This document shows, in pieces, positions 1 to 10,749 of a stretch of DNA of 64,000 bases (the first letter of the stretch is position 1; each line of letters starts with the position of its first letter). The DNA is from Corynebacterium spheniscorum. Lineage in GTDB: Bacteria; Actinomycetota; Actinomycetes; Mycobacteriales; Mycobacteriaceae. Position numbers and translations under genes: made by a program. The stretch spans positions 124,001 to 188,000 of the forward strand of contig NZ_FOPJ01000003.1 in the NCBI RefSeq assembly GCF_900113445.1. Direction: 5' to 3'. Under the pieces are notes generated by a model that worked only from the letters and a program-made list of their open reading frames with translations, was not told where the DNA came from and searched no databases.

Positions 1-3081
<3,081 letters not shown>

Positions 3082-3090
3082 GCTCTCTAT

Positions 3091-3107
3091 TAGACCACCT
3101 CGGTCTA
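3091..3107 (-). promoter_or_regulatory. Inverted repeat before the AEC permease start (possible operator)
   Basis: TAGACC and GGTCTA face each other across 5 bp, ending 10 bp upstream of the ATG at 3081. The spacing and perfect arms fit a dimeric repressor site, for example of a GntR-type protein, but a short mRNA hairpin is equally possible. No regulator gene is adjacent. Confidence 0.35.
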
Positions 3108-3165
3108 TGCGCGGGGGGTGGCTAGTGCCGGGGTGGTTGCTTGCGGGGTTGCTACCTGCGGGGCC

Positions 3166-4656
3166 CTAGACAAAGAGTGAGAGCAGCAGGGCGAAGAGGA
3201 GGCCCATGAAGGCAACCAGGGTTTGCACAGTCATGTGCGTCTTGGTGGCCTGGCCAAGGGTCATGCCGAAGGATTCCTTCACGAACCAGAAGCCTGCGTG
3301 GTTGACCCAGTTAAAGGAGATGGAACCAGAGCCGATCGCGATGACCACCAGGGAGACATAAGCCGGGGGCATACCTACGACCAGTGGGGCAAGGATGCCG
3401 GTGGCCGACACAATGCCCACCGTGGCGGAGCCAGTGCAGAAGGACAAAATGGTGCCGATGAGCCAGCCGAGCAGGATGTAGTTCATATCCAGGTGGCTGG
3501 TGACCTCCACGATGGCATCACCGATGCCGGAGGATTTCAGGACCTTGTTGAACATGCCGCCACCGGCGATGATGAGGGCCACGCCGGCAACCGACCCGAG
3601 GGAAGCACCGAAGGTCTTGCGGATACGGGAACCACTCATGCCGCTGGCGAAGCTAAGAGCCACGGCAGCAAAAAGCACTGCCAGGAACATGGCGACGGCA
3701 GGGTCACCGATTACGCCAGCGAATTCCACCAGTTTTTCGTTATTGGGGGCGAGCAGCTGAACCAGGGTTTCCACCAGCATGAGGACCACGGGAACCAGGA
3801 CGCACACGAAGCTCAACCAGGTGGGCACGGTGCGTAGGGGTTCTTCATCTTCTTCCCCATGATCGCTATGAGCCTTGGCGCGGGCTTCTTCTTTCAGCGC
3901 AACGGCAGAGCCTTTGCCTGCCATGGCAGCTTCCACGGTGGTGCCGGTGTATTGGCGGATGAGGTCCTTGCCCGGTTCCAAATCAATCCGCGGAGCAATA
4001 AAGCGAGCATAAAGCGGGCCGGCGACAATCACCGAGGGAATGGCGCAGATCAGACCAAGGCCAATGGTGAGGCCCGTATTAGCTCCCAGGCCATTGACGG
4101 CGATAACGGGACCGGGGTGCGGCGGCAGCATGCCGTGGAGGCAGGATAGCGCTGCAATGGCGGGGATGAGGATGCGAAGATACCAGGTCTTGGGGCGACC
4201 AGCGGCGACTTCTAGTCGCAGGGCGACCGCATAGATGACCGGCATCAGAACGACGAGGCCGACCTCGAAGAACATGGGGATGCCAATGAGGAAGGCAACT
4301 GCAGTCATCACCCACGGTGCGGTTTTGGGTGAGCTGTGTTCAATGACGAGGTCGGCGAGACGACCAACGGCGCCGGAGTCTGCGAGCAGGCGGCCGAGCA
4401 TTGCGCCGAAGAACACCACCAGGCCGGTATGGCCCAGGCTGCCGCCTGCGCCTTTGATGAGCAGGTGGGGTACTTCTGCATAGGGCATGCCCGCCGCGAT
4501 CGCGGCGACGAAGGAGACAGTAGTAAGGGCCAGGAAGGGGTGCATTTTGGTGCGCCAGTTGATCAAGAAGACCAAGAGGGCAATGGAACACCCGAGAACG
4601 ACCAGAAGGTAGGTGGGCGAATGCGTCATGGATAAAACATAAACCCAGAGATCCAT
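3166..4656 (-). CDS. gntP: GntP-family gluconate/organic acid permease
   Basis: About 496 aa with the GntP-family pattern of about 12-14 membrane spans. Conserved stretches include FFGAMLGRLLADSGAV, GIPMFFEVGLVVLMP and the PPHPGP motif after HGML, then GWLIGTILSFCTGSATVG near the C-terminus. The family imports gluconate and related hydroxy acids with protons. A charged loop at about residues 230-260 (rich in Glu, Asp and His) separates the halves. The ATG at 4656 is preferred; a TTG at 4680 with AGGGG before it is possible but would lie inside the 24-bp palindrome upstream. No gluconate kinase is nearby, so the substrate is inferred from family only. Confidence 0.9.
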   Translation of the reverse strand: MDLWVYVLSMTHSPTYLLVVLGCSIALLVFLINWRTKMHPFLALTTVSFVAAIAAGMPYAEVPHLLIKGAGGSLGHTGLVVFFGAMLGRLLADSGAVGRLADLVIEHSSPKTAPWVMTAVAFLIGIPMFFEVGLVVLMPVIYAVALRLEVAAGRPKTWYLRILIPAIAALSCLHGMLPPHPGPVIAVNGLGANTGLTIGLGLICAIPSVIVAGPLYARFIAPRIDLEPGKDLIRQYTGTTVEAAMAGKGSAVALKEEARAKAHSDHGEEDEEPLRTVPTWLSFVCVLVPVVLMLVETLVQLLAPNNEKLVEFAGVIGDPAVAMFLAVLFAAVALSFASGMSGSRIRKTFGASLGSVAGVALIIAGGGMFNKVLKSSGIGDAIVEVTSHLDMNYILLGWLIGTILSFCTGSATVGIVSATGILAPLVVGMPPAYVSLVVIAIGSGSISFNWVNHAGFWFVKESFGMTLGQATKTHMTVQTLVAFMGLLFALLLSLFV

Positions 4657-4678
4657 GGTTGAGGGATCTCGACTGTGC

Positions 4679-4702
4679 AATTACCCCTATCTAAGGGTAA
4701 TT
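4679..4702 (-). promoter_or_regulatory. Perfect 8-bp inverted repeat upstream of gntP
   Basis: AATTACCC and GGGTAATT are separated by 8 bp, in the 105-bp gap between the ftsY stop and the gntP start. It has no T-tract on either strand, so it looks more like a repressor operator than a terminator. It lies 23 bp upstream of the preferred gntP ATG. Confidence 0.45.
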
Positions 4703-4761
4703 AGTCACAGTAAAACAACGAGACGTACGTACATCCACAACGCTGATTCACCCGAATAGTG

Positions 4762-6765
4762 TTAGCGTTTGCTGCCCAGCAGTGCGTCGACGAAGCCTTC
4801 AACTTCGAAGGGTGCCAGGTCATCGGCACCTTCGCCGAGACCAACGAGTTTCACCGGCACACCGAGTTCTTCTTGGACCCTAAAGACGATGCCGCCCTTA
4901 GCGGTGCCATCGAGTTTGGTGAGTACAACACCGGTGATATCCACGACATCTCGGAAGATTCGAGCTTGCATCAAGCCGTTTTGGCCGACGGTGGCATCAA
5001 GAACCAAGAGGACTTCATCGACCTTGGCTTTCTTTTCGACTACTCGCTTCACCTTGCCGAGCTGATCCATCAACCCTTGGGAGGTATGTAGGCGCCCAGC
5101 GGTATCCACGAGCACCACATCGGCATGTTCTTCCACGCCACGGGCCACAGCATCGAAGGCGACGGATGCTGGGTCAGCGCCTTCTTTACCGCGCACGGTG
5201 GTGGCACCTACGCGACGGCCCCAGGTTTCTAGCTGGTCAGCTGCCGCAGCACGGAAGGTATCGGCGGCACCGAGCAGCACCTTATGTCCCATGGAGGTCA
5301 GCACGCGAGCAAGTTTGCCGGTGGTGGTGGTCTTGCCGGTGCCGTTGACACCCACAACCAAAACCACTGCCGGCTTGCCTTGATAGGGCATGGCCTTAAT
5401 GGAACGGTCCATATCCGGGCGGCCGGCGTCGATCAGGGTTTCGCGCAGCATAGCGCGAGCCTCAGCTTCAGAGGACACACCGTGGGCTGCGATCTTTTCG
5501 CGAAGTTGGTCAACAACTTCAGCGGTCACGCTGGCACCGAGGTCCGCCATGATGAGCGTGTCTTCGATTTCTTCCCATGCGTCCTCATCGAGGTCACCGG
5601 CGGTGAGAATACCGAGCAGGCCCTGGCCGATCGCATTTTGGGAACGCGATAAACGACCACGGAGGCGACCAATGCGGCCGGCCGCCGGAGCAATGTCATC
5701 AAGCTGCTGCGTTTCGGGGACTGGAGCAACTTCAGTCTCAGCACTGGGTGCCGGGTGAGGTTCAGCGAGTGCAGCTTCTGCGCCTTCAACGGTGCTTTGG
5801 GCTGCTTCTGCGGCTTCGTGGGCTTCCTGTGCTTGAGGTTTCGGTTCCGGGGTATCCGCTACCTGAGGTTGTGCTTCGGCTGCTTCAGGTTCTTGTGGCT
5901 CCGGGGTATCCGGAACAGGCGGTACTGCGGCAGCTTCGGGCTCAAGATTTTCGGCAGGAGTGCGGTCAGTGACCGCTTCGGAGCCTGCGGTTTCGCTGGC
6001 TTTAGCGCTGCTATCTTCGGCCATCACGATGGGAGCGGAGGCTTCTTCAGCTGCTTCCTCGGATACTGCCTCGGTACGCGGCTCCGAAGGCACGGTCGGT
6101 TCGGCGGCCGGTTCGGCCGGTTCTGCCGGTGCCTCAACCTGCGAATCTTCGGGCATCACGATGGGTGCCGAAGCAGCTTCTGCTTCTTCTTGCACTACAG
6201 GTGCCGGTTCCGCTTCTACTTCGGGTTCCGGTTTAACCTCTGTCGCAGGTTCAGCAACGGCTTCAACCTTGGTATCTTCATCCCGATCTTCGGGCATGAC
6301 GATCGGAGCAGACGCAGCTTCAGTTTCTTCTTCGACCACCGCTTCTTCGGTTGGGGCTAGTGGCTTTTCCTCAGCAGCCTTAGGTGCGGGGGTTTCCGGC
6401 TTGGCCGGGGTTTCCAGCTTCACCGGCATGGAAGCTGCGTTGCTCTCCCCTACTCCAGGTTGTGCCTTGGGCTTGGCTTCCTGATGCAGCTGTTGATTCG
6501 CTAAAAGTTCCGGCTCCTTCTTGGCCGGCCCGGTAGCAGCGTCGGTAACTGCAGGAGCGAAATTAAATCCGCCCTTCGCCTGATAATCACCCGACTTCTC
6601 CTCTCGAGTCAGCTCTTTAGGAGCCTCTTCTTTGGCAAAGCGAACGGTCTTAGCTTCACGCCGTTTCTTCCCCACCAGCACCACAATGACGAGCAGGATA
6701 AGAATAACGACGGCGGCAATAATGCCAACTGTCATCCAGGAAATCGTAGGAGTCATGTTCTCCAT
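4762..6765 (-). CDS. ftsY: Signal recognition particle receptor FtsY with long acidic A-domain
   Basis: 667 aa. FtsY docks the SRP-ribosome complex at the membrane and hydrolyses GTP. Residues 12-32 form one N-terminal membrane anchor followed by KKRR. Residues 40-355 are a low-complexity Ala/Pro/Glu-rich A-domain, unusually long. The NG domain begins near 365, with the P-loop GVNGTGKTTTTGK (472-484), DTFRAAAADQLE (502-513), DTAGRLHT (554-561) and TKLDGTAKGG (616-625). The A-domain repeats the string SAPIVMPED at 152-160 and 199-207, and SAPIVMAED at 243-251. The start at 6765 lacks a strong ribosome site; an in-frame ATG three codons later is possible. Its usual smc-side neighbours are kept, but amt no longer follows it. 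Confidence 0.97.
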   Translation of the reverse strand: MENMTPTISWMTVGIIAAVVILILLVIVVLVGKKRREAKTVRFAKEEAPKELTREEKSGDYQAKGGFNFAPAVTDAATGPAKKEPELLANQQLHQEAKPKAQPGVGESNAASMPVKLETPAKPETPAPKAAEEKPLAPTEEAVVEEETEAASAPIVMPEDRDEDTKVEAVAEPATEVKPEPEVEAEPAPVVQEEAEAASAPIVMPEDSQVEAPAEPAEPAAEPTVPSEPRTEAVSEEAAEEASAPIVMAEDSSAKASETAGSEAVTDRTPAENLEPEAAAVPPVPDTPEPQEPEAAEAQPQVADTPEPKPQAQEAHEAAEAAQSTVEGAEAALAEPHPAPSAETEVAPVPETQQLDDIAPAAGRIGRLRGRLSRSQNAIGQGLLGILTAGDLDEDAWEEIEDTLIMADLGASVTAEVVDQLREKIAAHGVSSEAEARAMLRETLIDAGRPDMDRSIKAMPYQGKPAVVLVVGVNGTGKTTTTGKLARVLTSMGHKVLLGAADTFRAAAADQLETWGRRVGATTVRGKEGADPASVAFDAVARGVEEHADVVLVDTAGRLHTSQGLMDQLGKVKRVVEKKAKVDEVLLVLDATVGQNGLMQARIFRDVVDITGVVLTKLDGTAKGGIVFRVQEELGVPVKLVGLGEGADDLAPFEVEGFVDALLGSKR

Positions 6766-6825
6766 AGTGGCAGCTTCGGGAAATTTTCACACCCCACCGC
6801 GCGAATTACCCCCAACGCTGCACAC

Positions 6826-7197
6826 TTAAGGACGCCACTGGCAAGCAGCATCCGCGCCAGGCTCTAGGTGCCCTTCATTGGTGGAGCCATACCAATAAAC
6901 ACCCTCCGGCAGCGCGGAGACCACTGTCTTTGTTACCGCGCGCAGATCAGTATCCGCTGGCGCTTCGCAGTTGATGACCACGCGCTGCAAAGATTCTTCG
7001 ATGGGCAAGTGGCCTTCTTTTTGTTGGTATTCCGCCAACAACATATTGTCCGGCTGACAGGAGAATTCAATAATCTCCGCGGAGGATTCAGTGACCTTGA
7101 TGCCTGATGCCGTGAGGGCATCAGCAACCGTGGGCGCTAAGGTATCCCACGCTTTATCCGCCAAGAGCACATTCAAATCGACGCTAATTTTTTCCAT
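6826..7197 (-). CDS. Conserved hypothetical protein, 123 aa
   Basis: No family recognised. It is a small soluble acidic protein with mixed alpha/beta character, starting MEKISVDLNVLLADKAWDTL. It has two Cys in the middle (FSCQPD and INCEAP) and one near the end (AACQWRP). There is no signal peptide or membrane segment. The ATG at 7197 has AGGAG about 7 nt upstream; a GTG one codon earlier is less likely. It follows the 1150-aa gene by 29 bp and precedes ftsY by 60 bp on the same strand, so it probably shares their transcript. From memory, related corynebacteria also keep unknown genes between smc and ftsY, so a link with that pair is worth considering, but it is inference. Confidence 0.75.
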   Translation of the reverse strand: MEKISVDLNVLLADKAWDTLAPTVADALTASGIKVTESSAEIIEFSCQPDNMLLAEYQQKEGHLPIEESLQRVVINCEAPADTDLRAVTKTVVSALPEGVYWYGSTNEGHLEPGADAACQWRP

Positions 7198-7226
7198 CAC
7201 ACACTCCTATCTGAGCAACTGCGGCA

Positions 7227-10200
7227 CTAACCAGCAATCCCTGGGTAGCGGGCTGCCAACACCATTGCTTCTGCGGAAATAATATCGCCGGTCACCAGCT
7301 CTGGAACCACATTCGCCAGACGCGACCAACCTAAAGCCGCCTTGTCCAAAGTCTTGGACTTACCCATCAGCCCATGAGCATGCAGGCGCGCAGATAAAGC
7401 GAAGACCAAGGAAACCACCGGCGCTAACGCCCAGGCGTTCTCGCGGGCTTCGGTATTAACGCCATCGAGTTTGTCGAAGCGGATACGTGCACAGGCATAA
7501 AGCGAACGATCATTACCGCGCAAGGCCCGAAGCAGCGTGACAGCAGGCTTGATGAGGTCCTCACTGGTAAGGAGTTCAATGAGCTCCTCGCGTTTCTTAA
7601 AGCACTCAAACACTGCCATCAGGCGGGCAGAGTCTTGCATCATTGCGCCGGGAACGATGCCCGCGTTGGCGAAGAACATCTGCAACAAGGTGTCTTGCTG
7701 CGTGGCATCCATCCGCGCAATGGCCACTGTGGACTGGTCAATGCACGCCGAATCTAGGGTCTTATCGCGCCCGGTGGACAAGGTGTCAACGAGTTCCTGT
7801 CCGACTACCTCACCCACGCGCTGCACGCGTTCGCGAAGTTCACTACGAGGGGTCTCGCCATCTTCCACGGCTTTCCACACGCGCGGAAGTTGGCCGAGCA
7901 ATTCCATCGCTCCGATCCATGCGGTGCGGTGTACCTCGGAGTCGCTGAGCAACTCCAGGTCAGTAGCGAAGGGCTTATTGACAAGCCCCGCCGCGATTAT
8001 GCGTCCGGGCTGTTGGTCTGCTGGCACCAAAGAATCAGACAGTGCTCGTAGCGCCGCACCTGGGTGTGCTCCCAGTGCATCCAGGATTGCAGCCCGGTTG
8101 GTGGAAACCTCCACGTTATCCCACAAAATAGGCATGACCTGCGGGTCCGTGGGGGCTTCTTCAGCTTCGCCGCTTAAGAATGCGGACAACTCAGCCAGTG
8201 CTGGCGGCTGTGCCTTGAAGTACCCTGCTTGTTCCACCGTGAAAGCATTTGGCCCAGGCACCTGCGGGGCACGCAGCACCATGAAGGGATCATCGGTGAA
8301 AATTTGGACCGCTAGTGGGCCGGCTTCTAAGAACTGTTCTGGTAGCTCCGTTTTTGCGCTTATCGAGATCTTTTCCCCTGGCTCCCAGGGTGCACTCATC
8401 GGCCACAGCCACGCACCCAACATACGGTCTTCTGCTAGATCATCGAAGATCAAATAACCATCTTCAAGGTGCACCCCGGTGGCATGCGGGCTGCTAGTCA
8501 GTTGCGCCAAGGACACCGAAATACGACGATCGGCGCTGCGATCAGTCCACTCAAACTCCAGGGAGCCTGAAGGTAGTACCGCGCAACTGGCAGCTAGCTC
8601 CTTCATCGCCGCGGTATAGGTACGCCCACCATCTTCGGTGGTGAGTTTCAAGGTACGCAGTGGCGATCCATGCTGATTGCGTACCGCAATCTTGGGATCA
8701 CCCATGTCCTTCGTGCCGCGAATCCTCAAGGTGCCTTCCGCATCGAAATCCCGCGGCAGGCAACTAAACCGGGAGGCACGCCACATTGGTGGATGAGTGA
8801 CCACCGGAACTTCCACCGTCAGTCGAGAGGGCGTGAAGCGCAGCGGTAGACAGTCTCCCGCCTCGGTGCTGATCACGAATTCAGCCGATGCCTGATCCGC
8901 TGGAACATGCACTACCTCAGGGGATACCTCAAAGGGCTTTTCCCCATTGTGGCGGATATGCAGTCGCGCTTCGCTTAGCCCGCCTTGGGCGGGAATGCGG
9001 AAGGAACGGCAGGCCCCCAAAATTTCCTGGGTGGCGTGCATTCCTTCGACTAAGGCGAATTGGTGACGGAAGGATTCATTTCGCGGGCCGCGTAAACGAA
9101 TGAGGTACTCCCCTACCCAAGGAGCGTCATAGGCTTCCGGGTCGAAGATCATAAAGCTTCCGCCTTCGGCTGGAACTTCGATGGCCTCCGGTTCAGAAAT
9201 TTCTTCACCGATGCGCCCCGCGCCGGCATAAGAAGAAATAGATAGCCACCAGGTTTCGGTGTCACCGGAGAGAGTGGGTGGGAAATCGACGTGCAAAGAA
9301 TCGTCGTAGAGCGGCAACCCCGTTGAGGTAGTGACCCCGGGGATCGGGGCGCTGGGGTTGCGGAAACGTACCCGGCGGCGTGGATCCACGCAGCGAAGCC
9401 GGTGCATGGGTGAAGGTTGTTGGCCAGGCCGCAAAACCTGCAGGCTAGCTGCTGTAGAAAGGTCTAGTTCGACACCACGCCAACCATCCCATCCGCGGAT
9501 TGCAAATTCATTGGCGGTAGGGATGTCTTCTCCGGTGACCACATCCACAAAGGTGGAGTCTTCCGGGGCAATTGCGATGACCGCGGAGTGGTGCAAGGAC
9601 TCTTTATCAGAAAGATTTTCCCCGTTGACTGCAGCAAATAGCAGCACCGGATCTTCGCTGTCGATAATCGGCACAACCCAGGTGATGGAGTGCGATACGT
9701 CTTGGACAGTCAGCTCGCGAACCTGGTGCTGCAAAGTGATATCGAGTGCTTCGGCGTAGGTGGGTTCACCCCACGGGCGGCCGGTGCGAAATACTCGTGT
9801 GGTTCCTTCCAGGCTTACCCGCCAAGAGACCACATCATTTTCGGCCACCCGCTGCTGCGGCAGCCGAAGTCGGATGCGTTTAGCGGCACCGTCGAAAATA
9901 ATGCGCGGTCGTAGTTCGCGGGTGGCTACTCCTACCGCCGAAGCGCGGTCGGCGGTCCCGGCGGGGCGTTCGCGAAGTTCCGCGGTGACTGCTTCAGCTA
10001 CGAGAACTGGGAGCCTCGGGCGTAGATGTGTGCGGTCACGGTCTAGCCAAGAGCTGGGATGCTGCATGCTGAATTCCCGCAGCGCCACGATGCCTTCTAG
10101 AATCTCGCGCTGCTTTTCCGGGAAGAGTTCGTAGCTACGACGAAGCACAGGAAGGTCTTCTTCCAAGACAGCATCAATATCGCCTTCATGACGATCCAAG

Positions 10201-10679
10201 GCTTCCAATACCGCGGGGATCTCAGCTGCCGTGAGACCACCGGTGTGAGCGAAGATCAGGTCCGTCGGAGAAGCACCTTCGACAACGGCCAGCCCGGCGC
10301 GCCGGATTAATTCCGGGGCGTCATGTAGAAGGGTGGCTTCGCGTTCCTCATCGGGGTGTAATCCCAGTCCTACTAGGTAGTCATGGAGGAAGGTGTCGTG
10401 TTCGCTATTGTGCGCTGCCCAGGAGATCAGAGTGACGCTGAGCATCGCTGGGGTGACGTTCATCAACGCGCCCATGTCCGCGCCGGCTGCTAGTTGGCGG
10501 GCGAGGAAAATTCCGTAGAAGCGTTCGAGCTTTTCTAATTTGTCATTGCCCCACCCGCAGTCTGGGAAATAGGGGTGCTTGGCGAGCATGCGGGTGAGGT
10601 TGAGCTCGGTTTGTGAAGCCCATCCGAGAAGTGTGTCCGTGGGGTCGGCAAAGGGTGTCGCGAACTGTGAGTCACTCAT
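7227..10679 (-). CDS. Large conserved hypothetical protein, 1150 aa
   Basis: Not a family I can name. It has no signal peptide or membrane segment, so it should be cytoplasmic. By eye it divides into a helical N-terminal part (about 1-260, with the aromatic stretch KLEKLERFYGIFLARQL), a long beta-rich middle (about 260-830) that reads like repeated Ig-like or jelly-roll modules with many Trp/Arg and Gly/Pro turns, and a helical C-terminal part (about 860-1150). I see no Walker, helicase, nuclease or protease motif. The ATG at 10679 has only a weak ribosome site. It lies between smc (70 bp upstream) and the 123-aa gene plus ftsY, all in one direction. A role with SMC or FtsY is only inferred from position. 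Confidence 0.8.
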   Translation of the reverse strand: MSDSQFATPFADPTDTLLGWASQTELNLTRMLAKHPYFPDCGWGNDKLEKLERFYGIFLARQLAAGADMGALMNVTPAMLSVTLISWAAHNSEHDTFLHDYLVGLGLHPDEEREATLLHDAPELIRRAGLAVVEGASPTDLIFAHTGGLTAAEIPAVLEALDRHEGDIDAVLEEDLPVLRRSYELFPEKQREILEGIVALREFSMQHPSSWLDRDRTHLRPRLPVLVAEAVTAELRERPAGTADRASAVGVATRELRPRIIFDGAAKRIRLRLPQQRVAENDVVSWRVSLEGTTRVFRTGRPWGEPTYAEALDITLQHQVRELTVQDVSHSITWVVPIIDSEDPVLLFAAVNGENLSDKESLHHSAVIAIAPEDSTFVDVVTGEDIPTANEFAIRGWDGWRGVELDLSTAASLQVLRPGQQPSPMHRLRCVDPRRRVRFRNPSAPIPGVTTSTGLPLYDDSLHVDFPPTLSGDTETWWLSISSYAGAGRIGEEISEPEAIEVPAEGGSFMIFDPEAYDAPWVGEYLIRLRGPRNESFRHQFALVEGMHATQEILGACRSFRIPAQGGLSEARLHIRHNGEKPFEVSPEVVHVPADQASAEFVISTEAGDCLPLRFTPSRLTVEVPVVTHPPMWRASRFSCLPRDFDAEGTLRIRGTKDMGDPKIAVRNQHGSPLRTLKLTTEDGGRTYTAAMKELAASCAVLPSGSLEFEWTDRSADRRISVSLAQLTSSPHATGVHLEDGYLIFDDLAEDRMLGAWLWPMSAPWEPGEKISISAKTELPEQFLEAGPLAVQIFTDDPFMVLRAPQVPGPNAFTVEQAGYFKAQPPALAELSAFLSGEAEEAPTDPQVMPILWDNVEVSTNRAAILDALGAHPGAALRALSDSLVPADQQPGRIIAAGLVNKPFATDLELLSDSEVHRTAWIGAMELLGQLPRVWKAVEDGETPRSELRERVQRVGEVVGQELVDTLSTGRDKTLDSACIDQSTVAIARMDATQQDTLLQMFFANAGIVPGAMMQDSARLMAVFECFKKREELIELLTSEDLIKPAVTLLRALRGNDRSLYACARIRFDKLDGVNTEARENAWALAPVVSLVFALSARLHAHGLMGKSKTLDKAALGWSRLANVVPELVTGDIISAEAMVLAARYPGIAG

Positions 10680-10749
10680 GATGTGTCTTGCTGTGGGTCC
10701 CTCTAGAAGTTATGTGGGCTGGGTTAAAACGGGGGCGTTGCTAGAAAGT

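Noticed and set aside
4657..4680. TTG start for gntP at 4680
   Set aside because: It would put the start codon inside the palindrome; the ATG at 4656 fits the family N-terminus equally well.
7537..8457. 306-codon plus-strand ORF inside the 1150-aa gene
   Set aside because: Ser/Arg-rich reverse-frame shadow; the minus frame is longer and has ordered sequence.
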